In this document: positions 1 to 6,023 of the stretch, in pieces | How the letters are laid out: each line of letters begins with the position of its first letter | How positions within the stretch are numbered: the stretch's first letter is position 1 | Origin: Pseudomonadota bacterium | GTDB lineage: Bacteria > Pseudomonadota > Alphaproteobacteria > Reyranellales > Reyranellaceae | Direction: 5' to 3' | DNA: 6,054 nt | Assembly: GCA_023386865.1 (NCBI GenBank) | Contig: JAEWIV010000060.1 | Coordinates: 1 to 6,054, forward strand | Made by a program: the position numbers and the translations under genes | Notes under the pieces: generated by a model | Database searches by the model: none | What the model saw: the letters and a program-made list of their open reading frames with translations, nothing else | What the model was told of the DNA's origin: nothing

Positions 1-1082
1 GGATCGACCAGCGTACGCCGGTCGGCGTTGTAGGCGTCGGACAGCAGAGTCTGCATCGGCACGTCGACGAACTTCGGGTCGCCGTAGAACGCCTCCCGGT
101 CGGCGAAGGCGAGCTTGCTCGCCTCGACGACGGTGTGGATGAAGTCGGCGCTGGTCGGGTCGGCGCCGTCGAGGTTGAAGCCCTTGAGCAGTGCCAGCTT
201 CTGCAGCGTGACCGGGCTTTGCGCCCATGGGCCCGCCTTGCACACGGTATAGCGGCCGTAGTCGTAGGTCAGCGGTTCCTCGATTGTCGCCTGCCACTTC
301 GCCATGTCGTCGCCGCGCAGCAGGCCCTTGTTGCGCCGGCCCGAGACGTCCATCAGCTCTTCGTGGGTGTAGAAGCGGTCAATGGCCTCGGCGACGAAGC
401 CCTGGCTCCATACCTTGCGGGCGCGTTCGATCACCGACTCGCGGCCACCGCCGCCGGCTTCGGCTTCCTTGATGATGCGGAGATAGGTGTTGCCCACGGC
501 CTGGTTGCGGAACAGCTCGGCGGCCTTGGGCACCTTGTTGCCCGGCAGGTAGACCGCCGCCGAGGTCGGCCAGTTGTCGCGGAAATTCTCCTGCACGGTG
601 GCGATGGTCGCCGAGGCGCGCTCGAGCATCGGGTAGCCGTTCATATAGTAGCCGATGGCGGGCGTCAGAACGTCGGCCAAGGACATGGTGCCGTAGTCGC
701 GCAGCATCAGCATATAGGCATCGAAGGTGCCGGGAACGGCGGCGGGCAGCAGACCGGTGCCGGGAATGAGGTCGAGCCCCAGGCCTTTGAAGTGGACGAT
801 GTTGGCCTTTGCCGGCATCACACCCTGGCCGCACATCACCTCGGTCTTGCCCTTCTTCACCGCGTGGAAGATCAGCGGCACGTCGCCACCAGGGCCATTG
901 AGATGCGGCTCGACCACCTGCAGGGTGAAGGCCGTGGCGACCGCGGCGTCGAAGGCATTGCCACCGCGCTCGAGGATGCCCATGCCGACCGCGGTGGCGA
1001 TCCAGTGGGTCGAGGCGACCACGCCGAAGGTGCCGACGATCTCGGGGCGGGTGGTGAACGGGTTGGGATTGATGAGTTTCAC
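1..1082 (-). CDS. Gamma-glutamyltransferase-family protein (3'-truncated by window edge)
   Basis: This is an Ntn-hydrolase of the gamma-glutamyltransferase/cephalosporin acylase family. Such proenzymes cleave themselves into two subunits and transfer or hydrolyse gamma-glutamyl or related acyl groups. The 360 complete codons visible cover most of the large subunit; family members are about 530-590 residues, so the autoprocessing and catalytic Thr lies beyond base 1. Visible hallmarks are GGNAFDAAVA (residues 40-49), EPHLNGPGGD (58-67), the MPA after CGQGV (84-91) and AAVPGTFDAY (114-123), with no stop or frameshift. The start is GTG at 1082, preceded by a perfect AGGAGG (1090-1095) at 7 nt. 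No signal peptide is seen, so a cytoplasmic location is likely, unlike secreted glutathione-degrading GGTs. The position where classical GGTs have the substrate carboxylate-binding Arg (DFREMAP in E. coli) reads CGQGVMP, with Gln. The substrate is therefore unknown. The gene lies 73 bp downstream of ygfZ on the same strand. Family assignment is firm; function is not. Confidence 0.9.
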   Translation of the reverse strand, partial: MKLINPNPFTTRPEIVGTFGVVASTHWIATAVGMGILERGGNAFDAAVATAFTLQVVEPHLNGPGGDVPLIFHAVKKGKTEVMCGQGVMPAKANIVHFKGLGLDLIPGTGLLPAAVPGTFDAYMLMLRDYGTMSLADVLTPAIGYYMNGYPMLERASATIATVQENFRDNWPTSAAVYLPGNKVPKAAELFRNQAVGNTYLRIIKEAEAGGGGRESVIERARKVWSQGFVAEAIDRFYTHEELMDVSGRRNKGLLRGDDMAKWQATIEEPLTYDYGRYTVCKAGPWAQSPVTLQKLALLKGFNLDGADPTSADFIHTVVEASKLAFADREAFYGDPKFVDVPMQTLLSDAYNADRRTLVD

Positions 1083-1089
1083 GGGCCGG

Positions 1090-1095
1090 CCTCCT
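1090..1095 (-). promoter_or_regulatory. Ribosome binding site for the GGT-family gene
   Basis: A perfect AGGAGG on the minus strand lies 7 nt before GTG 1082. It decides the non-ATG start, and the family-conserved N-terminal region follows directly in frame. Confidence 0.75.
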
Positions 1096-1155
1096 CGCGA
1101 CGCTTGAAGGGCGAGACCTTAAGCCCCGCGGCAGAGCCCGGCTAGGGGGCGGCGC

Positions 1156-2034
1156 CTATGAGTCGGTTGTCTCCGGCAGGCGCATCCAGTGCGGGATTTC
1201 CGCCACCAGCCGGCTATCACCGGCCGAAAGCGTCTGCCCGCTGCGCGCGACATCGACCCGCAGCATGGCGAGGGCATGAGTGCCGACGCCGGATCGGAGC
1301 TCGCCGACTTCCTGGTCGCCCAAGCGCACGGTTGCCCCGGGTTCGGGCAGAGCGCCCTCGACCGTCACCGGGAACAGCCGCTTCCTGATGAGCGCCCGGT
1401 ACTTCGTCCGGGCCGTCAGCTCCTGGCCCATATAGCAGCCCTTTTGCCAGTCTACGCCGTTCAGCTCGTCGAATCCGTTCTCCAGCAGCAGCGCCTTCTC
1501 GACCACGAGGTCGCGGCTGCCGTCGGGCACGCCCAGGCCGATGCGCAACTCGTCGTAGGACTGTGACGGTGCCGCCGAGAAGCCAAGTGACTGCAACAGC
1601 TGCGCCGCCGTTCCGGTGGGTGCGATCACGCGGACGCCGAGGTCGCCGAGGCGCGGATCGACAAAGGCGATGGCGCCTGCAATCGGCAGCACCGAGGCCG
1701 CATCGGGGCCGTAGGCGACGGCGACCTCGAGGGCAGCTCCGCGATCCTCGACCGTCACCTTGGAGCGCAGCTTGTACAGCGAGAGCTTCTTGGCGAGGGC
1801 CGCGGCGCGCTCGCGCTCGGTTTCGAGCAACAGCGTGCCCTCGCCGCCGTCGGCCACGAACATGTCGTTCAGGAAACGCCCCTGCGGCGTCAGCAGCGCC
1901 GCCCAGATGGCACGTCCGGGCGCCACTTTGGTGGTGTCGTTGGAGATCAGGCCCTGCAGGAACTCGACCCGGTCGGGACCGCCGATGGCGATCACGCTGC
2001 GATGGGGGACGAGGCTGAACTGGCGGGCGGTCAT
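1156..2034 (-). CDS. ygfZ: YgfZ/IBA57-like folate-binding Fe-S cluster assembly protein
   Basis: This 292-residue protein belongs to the YgfZ/GcvT-like family (bacterial YgfZ, mitochondrial IBA57). The family binds tetrahydrofolate and supports assembly or repair of [4Fe-4S] enzymes such as the radical-SAM protein MiaB. The family signature with its conserved cysteine is intact: KGCYMGQE at residues 198-205, Cys200. The N-terminal GcvT-like part shows FLQGLISND (25-33) and TPQGRFLNDMF (49-59), as in other YgfZ/IBA57 proteins. The C-terminal small beta domain contains VGELRS and LAMLRVD (about 243-261). Length is normal for alphaproteobacterial members and there is no signal peptide or membrane segment. 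Start ATG 2034 is chosen because the conserved N-terminal strand follows at once; the Shine-Dalgarno is weak (GAG a few bases upstream). The stop is TAG. The long gap upstream suggests its own promoter, and the GGT-family gene downstream may be read through from it. Confidence 0.95.
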   Translation of the reverse strand: MTARQFSLVPHRSVIAIGGPDRVEFLQGLISNDTTKVAPGRAIWAALLTPQGRFLNDMFVADGGEGTLLLETERERAAALAKKLSLYKLRSKVTVEDRGAALEVAVAYGPDAASVLPIAGAIAFVDPRLGDLGVRVIAPTGTAAQLLQSLGFSAAPSQSYDELRIGLGVPDGSRDLVVEKALLLENGFDELNGVDWQKGCYMGQELTARTKYRALIRKRLFPVTVEGALPEPGATVRLGDQEVGELRSGVGTHALAMLRVDVARSGQTLSAGDSRLVAEIPHWMRLPETTDS

Positions 2035-2404
2035 CGTCTCGAGATGTGGGGGGCTGCAAGCGGCTTGGCAAGCGTCCGAATACGGCCAGCAAGCCTGGTG
2101 CTTGCAATTGAGCGCGACGCGGCGGCTCGTACACGGAAACCGGCAGCGCGCAGCGCACTGGCTTTGCCAATCGTCCTCTATGCGTGGCGAATTTTGCGGG
2201 CGCGGCCACCTTGTGGCGCAGAAGGCCGGTACCGAACGATCGTCAAGCAGAACGATACCTGGCCGCCAGGATGATAAACATCCGAAGCCAGTCGTTGCCG
2301 GAAGTGGCTATGTCGCGTGCGTGTTCCATTGCACCCGATCGGCGTCCATGCGGCCGCGGGCAGGGTCAAAGTCGTCTCTCCTGGCCGCATGCTGCCGCCT
2401 GGTG
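2035..2404. other. 370-bp intergenic stretch with no convincing gene
   Basis: This lies between the sulfotransferase stop and the ygfZ start. Open frames crossing it (for example minus 2444-2178 and plus 2184-2408) lack family-like content, are rich in Arg, Pro and Gly, and overlap the neighbouring genes out of frame, so I do not call them. It should hold the leftward ygfZ promoter. A minus-strand TATCAT (2272-2277) matches the sigma70 -10 consensus at five of six positions, but I see no good -35 at the right spacing. A small perfect dyad CCTGG-CCG-CCAGG lies at 2258-2270 and the palindrome ACGATCGT at 2236-2243. No tRNA, riboswitch or mobile-element end is apparent. Confidence 0.5.
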
Positions 2405-2427
2405 TTAGGCGGCGGCGCTCGCCGCCT
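2394..2427 (-). terminator. GC-rich overlapping hairpins at the sulfotransferase stop (possible terminator)
   Basis: The segment AGGCGGC (2407-2413) can pair perfectly with GCCGCCT on its left (2394-2400, 6-nt loop). With one more base (2407-2414) it can instead pair with CGCCGCCT on its right (2420-2427, 5-nt loop), giving two mutually exclusive stems around the TAA stop. No U-run follows in the minus-strand direction, so this is not a classical intrinsic terminator. The right-hand stem also encodes the Ala-rich C-terminus and may be a by-product of GC-rich alanine codons. Confidence 0.3.
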
Positions 2428-3388
2428 GTTCGGAGGCCGGCCATTCAAACAGCCCGATGTCGACGCCCATTGCGGCGAGCCGAGACAGCGCTTCGCTGCG
2501 GAGGTGCTCGTCGATGCCATTGCCGGCGCGTCCGGGATCGACCTGGGTGATATGGCTGCCGCGCTCGCGACGCGTGCCGTCGAGCGAACGTCCGAGCTCC
2601 CTTTCAATAGCCCTCATATGCTCCGTCCGCGCGAGCCATGCCGCATCGGCAAGGTGAGGCCAATCCCGTGCTTCCCCGTTTAGATGGTTGAGCAGCGCGC
2701 AAAGTACACCGAGCCGGTCGCGCAGCATGCGCTCGTAGGGTACTAGCAGGACCTGCTTTGGGTGCCGTTCGGCCAGTGTCTGGAACGATATGAACTGCTT
2801 GGCGTAAGAGGCAAGCGCGCGGTCGAACAGGTACTCCTCGAAAGGAACGCTGGAGAGCGGCCGGCCGTCGAGGGAATTATACGCAGCATCCTTGTGGTTC
2901 CGGCAGTAGCGCAGGTACGAGGCAGCCTGATCCAGCGGGTTGCGGTAAACCAACACGATCGGTCCACTGGCGCCCCTGCGCGCCGCCCGCTCCAGAGCGG
3001 GGACTCGCACGGCTGCGTGGTCGTAGGGCGCAAGGTCGATGGGCGTGTACCCGTAGTTCATGCCCTCGTGGAGATAATCGTATCCCGGCACGTGGAAGCG
3101 GGTCCTGTCCCACCAGTCGAGCTTGGCAACCTTGGCACTGAAGCCGGGACATACCGTGTGGCCGATGAACAGATGGGGTGTGGGCAGGGTGCCTCGGACA
3201 TGGAACAGCGGCCCACCCTTGAAGCGCTCGACGTCAAAGGCCGGCCCGTTCGGATCACCCACGATGCGGCCGGTCGCACGGTCAACGATCCGCCCACCCT
3301 GCTCAAGGTGGCACAGGAACGAGATTGCATAGCGCAGAAACCAAGTACCAGACCGAGGGATCGTCGAGATGATAGGCAAACCGCGCAC
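2405..3388 (-). CDS. PAPS-dependent sulfotransferase-family protein
   Basis: This predicted 327-residue cytosolic-type sulfotransferase would move sulfate from PAPS to an acceptor that cannot be deduced here. The 5'-phosphosulfate-binding loop is clear near the N-terminus: TIPRSGTWFLRY (residues 9-20). The 3'-phosphate-binding segment is IVLVYRNPLDQAASYLRY (144-161), with Arg149 and Ser157 as expected ligands, followed by VPYERM (216-221) in place of the usual YE-D/E motif. HITQVDPGRAGNG (279-291) resembles the Gly-rich loop near the C-terminus of the family. His77 in FIGHTVCPGF is a candidate catalytic base (inference). No signal peptide or membrane helix is evident. The start is GTG 3388: an in-frame TAA sits at 3400-3398, AAGG (3396-3399) lies 7 nt upstream, and any later ATG would remove the PAPS loop. 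Codon choice is less GC-biased than in neighbouring genes, which hints at acquisition by transfer. It diverges from acuI. Confidence 0.87.
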   Translation of the reverse strand: MRGLPIISTIPRSGTWFLRYAISFLCHLEQGGRIVDRATGRIVGDPNGPAFDVERFKGGPLFHVRGTLPTPHLFIGHTVCPGFSAKVAKLDWWDRTRFHVPGYDYLHEGMNYGYTPIDLAPYDHAAVRVPALERAARRGASGPIVLVYRNPLDQAASYLRYCRNHKDAAYNSLDGRPLSSVPFEEYLFDRALASYAKQFISFQTLAERHPKQVLLVPYERMLRDRLGVLCALLNHLNGEARDWPHLADAAWLARTEHMRAIERELGRSLDGTRRERGSHITQVDPGRAGNGIDEHLRSEALSRLAAMGVDIGLFEWPASEQAASAAA

Positions 3389-3395
3389 GCTTAAA

Positions 3396-3404
3396 CCTTA
3401 CCTC
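3396..3404 (-). promoter_or_regulatory. Ribosome binding region for the sulfotransferase GTG start
   Basis: On the minus strand GAGG (3404-3401) is followed closely by TAAGG (3400-3396). AAGG is 7 nt from GTG 3388. The TAA inside this stretch is in frame with the gene and rules out a longer N-terminus. Confidence 0.5.
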
Positions 3405-3599
3405 AATCCATGGGGGGCACACTCTCTTGTCCCCATTTATCGTAACCTTCCGTTCAAACTGGGGCAGTTTTTGTTGATATGTGGCAAGAGCACAACGCGC
3501 CAGGTATGCAACGGTGCATGTTGACCACAATTGTCTGCCCGCATCTTGCGCTGCAGGCGGATCGCATCCTTGCTAGAAACCCGGCGAGATCATCGTTTC

Positions 3600-3604
3600 G
3601 GGAG
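3600..3604 (+). promoter_or_regulatory. Ribosome binding site for acuI
   Basis: GGGAG ends 5 nt before ATG 3610, a good Shine-Dalgarno that supports this start. Confidence 0.65.
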
Positions 3605-3609
3605 CCTTC

Positions 3610-4602
3610 ATGTCATTGCGTGCACTTGTGCTAGCCCAAGGCGCCGACCGCAAGGTGAGCGGCGCCATCGAGACCCTGCCCATGGACAGGCTGCCTGCCG
3701 GTGACGTCACTGTCGCTGTCGACTATTCGACGCTCAACTACAAGGACGGGCTGGTCCTCACGACCGGTGGCGGGCTGGTGAAGACGTGGCCGCATGTCGG
3801 CGGCATCGATTTCAGCGGTACTGTCGAGGCTTCGGACAACCCTGCCTTCAAGCGGGGCGACAAGGTCGTGCTGAACGGCTGGCGGGTCGGCGAATTGCAC
3901 TGGGGCGGGTACGCCACCAAGGCGCGGGTGAAGGGCGATTGGCTGGTCAAGCTGCCGGACGCGATCTCGACCCGGCGCGCCATGGCGATCGGCACGGCGG
4001 GCTACACTTCCATGCTCTGCGTCATGGCGCTGGAGAAGCATGGCATCAAGCCATCGGCCGGAGAAGTGCTGGTGACGGGAGCGGCGGGCGGTGTCGGCTC
4101 GGTCGCGGTCGCCATCCTGGCCAAGCTCGGCTTCACCGTCGTGGCCGCCACCGGCCGGCCACAGGAGGGCGACTACCTGAAGGCGCTCGGGGCGACCACC
4201 GTCATGGACCGCAAGGAACTGACCGAAGCGCCCGATCGGCCTCTGCTTTCGGAGCGCTTCGCCGGGGTAGTCGATACGGTGTCGGGCGTGATGTTTGCGA
4301 GGGCGCTTGCCCAGGTGAAGTATGGCGGCGCGGCCGCGGTGTGCGGCCTGGCTGGCGGCGCGGCGTTCCCCGGATCGATCCTGCCCTTCATCCTGCGCGG
4401 CGTGAGCGTCTACGGCATCGATTCGGTGATGCTGCCCAAGGCGCCGCGCGAGGAAGCGTGGCGCCGGCTCGGCAGCGACCTGCCGCTCGACAAGCTCGAC
4501 AGCACGGTGAGCGAGGCCGGGTTGTCGGACCTCATGTCACTGGCCCCAAAAATCCTCAAAGGAGAAATACGGGGCCGCGTGGTGGTCGATGTGAGCAGGT
4601 GA
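3610..4602 (+). CDS. acuI: Acrylyl-CoA reductase AcuI (YhdH-family MDR oxidoreductase)
   Basis: This 330-residue zinc-independent medium-chain dehydrogenase/reductase belongs to the YhdH/AcuI family, which reduces acrylyl-CoA to propionyl-CoA with NADPH. It thereby detoxifies or assimilates acrylate and 3-hydroxypropionate-derived carbon. The sequence follows E. coli YhdH nearly end to end from memory: STLNYKDGL (40-48), GGIDFSGTV (64-72), NGWRVGELHWGGYA (89-102), RVKGDWLV (106-113), the Rossmann loop VTGAAGGVGS (155-164), YGGAAAVCGLAGG (238-250), ILPFILRGV (257-265) and GIDSVM (269-274). Length is standard and no domain is missing. The zinc ligands of alcohol dehydrogenases are absent, as usual for this family. 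ATG 3610 has GGGAG at the right distance. The aminotransferase follows on the same strand after a short gap, so the two are probably one transcript. Quinone oxidoreductase is the generic alternative name; AcuI fits much better. Confidence 0.93.
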   Translation: MSLRALVLAQGADRKVSGAIETLPMDRLPAGDVTVAVDYSTLNYKDGLVLTTGGGLVKTWPHVGGIDFSGTVEASDNPAFKRGDKVVLNGWRVGELHWGGYATKARVKGDWLVKLPDAISTRRAMAIGTAGYTSMLCVMALEKHGIKPSAGEVLVTGAAGGVGSVAVAILAKLGFTVVAATGRPQEGDYLKALGATTVMDRKELTEAPDRPLLSERFAGVVDTVSGVMFARALAQVKYGGAAAVCGLAGGAAFPGSILPFILRGVSVYGIDSVMLPKAPREEAWRRLGSDLPLDKLDSTVSEAGLSDLMSLAPKILKGEIRGRVVVDVSR

Positions 4603-4638
4603 TAGGCTTGCACTTCCGCCGTCACTCCACCGTCGAAT

Positions 4639-4642
4639 GGGA
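4639..4642 (+). promoter_or_regulatory. Likely ribosome binding site deciding the aminotransferase start
   Basis: GGGA ends 6 nt before ATG 4649. The alternative in-frame ATG at 4637 has only pyrimidine-rich sequence upstream without any Shine-Dalgarno match, so 4649 is preferred. Confidence 0.45.
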
Positions 4643-4648
4643 ATCGCC

Positions 4649-5983
4649 ATGACCCCGCCCGCCACCGCGCCTGCCGCCAACAACCTCGAAGCCTTCTTCA
4701 TGCCGTTCACGGCGAACCGGCAGTTCAAGAAGAACCCGCGGCTGCTCGCCCGCGCCAAGGGCGTGCACTATTGGACGCCGGAAGGCCGCAAGGTGATCGA
4801 CGGCACGGCGGGCCTTTGGTGCGTCAATGCCGGCCACGGTCGCGAGGAGATCAAGCAGGCGATCGCCCAGCAGCTGGAGGAGATGGATTACGCCCCCTCC
4901 TTCCAGATGGGCCACCCGAAATCTTTCGAGCTCGCCGCGCGCCACGCCGCCATGTTGCCGGGCGACCTCGACCATGCCTTCTACTGCAACTCCGGCTCCG
5001 AGGCGGTCGATTCCGCGCTCAAGATCGCGCTGGCCTGGCAGCGGGCGCGCGGCCAGGGAACGCGTACCCGCCTGATCGGCCGCGAACGCGGCTATCACGG
5101 CGTCGGTTTCGGCGGCATCTCGGTCGGCGGTATGGTGAACAACCGCAAGCAGTGGGGCGCCCTGCTGCCGGGCGTCGATCACATGCCGCACACCCATCTG
5201 CCGGCCAAGAACGCCTTCTCGCGCGGCCTGCCCGAGCATGGCGGCGTCGAGCTGGCCGACGAGCTCGAGCGCATCGTGGCGCTGCACGACGCCTCGACCA
5301 TCGCCGCGGTCATCGTCGAGCCGTGCGCCGGCTCGACCGGCTACCTGCCCCCGCCCAAGGGCTATCTGCAGCGCCTGCGCCAGATCTGCGACAAGCACGG
5401 CATCCTTTTGATCTTCGACGAGGTCATTACCGGCTTCGGGCGCCTCGGCACCGGCTTCGCGGCCGAGTACTTCAACGTCATCCCCGACCTCATGACGGTG
5501 GCCAAGGGCATCTCCAACGCCACGGTGCCGATGGGCGGCGTATTCGTGCGCAAGCACATCTACGACGGCCTGATGAACGGGCCGGAGAACGTCGTGGAAC
5601 TGTTCCACGGCTACACCTACTCGGCGCATCCGCTCGCCTGCGCTGCGGCGTCGGCCGTGCTCGACATCTACAAGGACGAAGGCCTGTTCCAGCGCTCGGC
5701 CGAGCTCTCAAAGTACTGGGAAGACGGCGTTCACTCCCTGAAAGGCCTGCCGGGCGTCACCGATATCCGCAACCTCGGCCTGGCTGCCGGCATCGACATG
5801 GACGGGCGCAAGGACGCGCCCGGTGCGCGCGGCTACGACACCTTCGTGAAGGCCTTCGAGCTCGGACTGATGGTGCGCCAGGCGGCCGATACGATCGCCA
5901 TGTCGCCGCCGCTCGTCATCGAGAAGAACCAGATCGACGAGATCATCGATCTCGCCGGCAAGGCCATCAAGGCAACGGCGTAA
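4649..5983 (+). CDS. Omega-amino acid:pyruvate aminotransferase (beta-alanine-pyruvate transaminase)
   Basis: This class III PLP-dependent aminotransferase (fold type I, cytosolic) has 444 residues from ATG 4649, or 448 from ATG 4637. It closely resembles Pseudomonas omega-amino acid:pyruvate aminotransferase, which converts beta-alanine and pyruvate to malonate semialdehyde and alanine and also accepts other omega-amines. Key features, numbered from 4649, are NNLEAFFMPFTANRQF (11-26), GLWCVNAGHGR (55-65), PLP phosphate-binding NSGSEA (114-119), YHGV (149-152), the EP of IVEP (224-225), DEVITGFGR with Asp257 for the pyridine nitrogen, AKGISN with Schiff-base Lys286, HGYTYSAHP (320-328) with Thr323, and Arg410 in MVRQAADT, expected to bind the substrate carboxylate. 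All catalytic residues are present and the length is normal. The stop is TAA followed by an in-frame TGA. It follows acuI by 46 bp. The exact amino donor could also be taurine, putrescine or another amine. Confidence 0.92.
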   Translation: MTPPATAPAANNLEAFFMPFTANRQFKKNPRLLARAKGVHYWTPEGRKVIDGTAGLWCVNAGHGREEIKQAIAQQLEEMDYAPSFQMGHPKSFELAARHAAMLPGDLDHAFYCNSGSEAVDSALKIALAWQRARGQGTRTRLIGRERGYHGVGFGGISVGGMVNNRKQWGALLPGVDHMPHTHLPAKNAFSRGLPEHGGVELADELERIVALHDASTIAAVIVEPCAGSTGYLPPPKGYLQRLRQICDKHGILLIFDEVITGFGRLGTGFAAEYFNVIPDLMTVAKGISNATVPMGGVFVRKHIYDGLMNGPENVVELFHGYTYSAHPLACAAASAVLDIYKDEGLFQRSAELSKYWEDGVHSLKGLPGVTDIRNLGLAAGIDMDGRKDAPGARGYDTFVKAFELGLMVRQAADTIAMSPPLVIEKNQIDEIIDLAGKAIKATA

Positions 5984-5992
5984 TGAGCAATT

Positions 5993-6023
5993 CCTCCCCA
6001 TCGCGGACGCCGCGATGGGGAGG
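5993..6023 (+). terminator. Perfect 14-bp hairpin downstream of the aminotransferase
   Basis: The arms 5993-6006 and 6010-6023 are perfect reverse complements with a 3-nt ACG loop, starting 9 bp after the TAA stop. This is a very stable stem well placed to end or protect the acuI-aminotransferase transcript. No T-run follows, so it is not a textbook intrinsic terminator. Confidence 0.6.

Larger units (their letters stand above)
3389..3609. promoter_or_regulatory. Divergent promoter region between sulfotransferase and acuI
   Basis: These 221 bp separate two outward-reading genes, so promoters for both should lie here. The stretch 3421-3480 is only about 42% G+C (25 of 60), far below the flanking genes. 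Dyads seen are AAACTG-GGG-CAGTTT (3456-3470), ATGCA-ACGG-TGCAT (3506-3519) and the palindrome ACAATTGT (3527-3534). TTGACC at 3521-3526 could be a rightward -35, but no good -10 stands at 16-18 bp. The dyads are possible operator sites for a regulator that is not encoded in the window. Confidence 0.5.

Noticed and set aside
135..1145. Plus-strand open frame of 336 codons
   Set aside because: It lies antisense to the GGT-family gene, whose conserved motifs are unmistakable on the minus strand. The plus translation is low-complexity, rich in His, Gly, Ala and Val, and has no family features.
1217..2209. Minus-strand open frame of 330 codons overlapping ygfZ
   Set aside because: It is an Arg/Pro-rich out-of-frame shadow of ygfZ, and the real frame carries the KGCYMGQE signature.
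1760..2683. Plus-strand open frame of 307 codons spanning the 2035-2404 gap
   Set aside because: It runs antisense through both ygfZ and the sulfotransferase, shows no recognisable domain, and is explained by GC-rich codon bias.
2762..3394. Plus-strand open frame of 210 codons
   Set aside because: It is antisense to the sulfotransferase, with no domain-like pattern.
3456..3474. AAACTG-GGG-CAGTTT followed by Ts as a rightward intrinsic terminator
   Set aside because: No rightward gene lies upstream for it to terminate, the stem is only 6 bp and AT-rich, and it sits in a divergent promoter region. An operator-like dyad is more plausible.
3303..3530. Minus-strand open frame of 75 codons upstream of and into the sulfotransferase
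   Set aside because: It reads the start of the sulfotransferase in another frame and has no motif. It could be a leader peptide, but nothing supports that.
3521..3549. Sigma70 promoter for acuI from TTGACC
   Set aside because: The hexamer is a good -35, but the bases 16-18 bp downstream do not resemble TATAAT, so no complete promoter is called.
3786..4652. Plus-strand open frame of 288 codons inside acuI
   Set aside because: It is a frame-shifted, Arg/Gly-rich shadow of acuI.
4622..5629. Minus-strand open frame of 335 codons
   Set aside because: It is antisense to the aminotransferase, which has every catalytic residue in place. The minus frame is a GC-bias shadow rich in Val, His and Arg.
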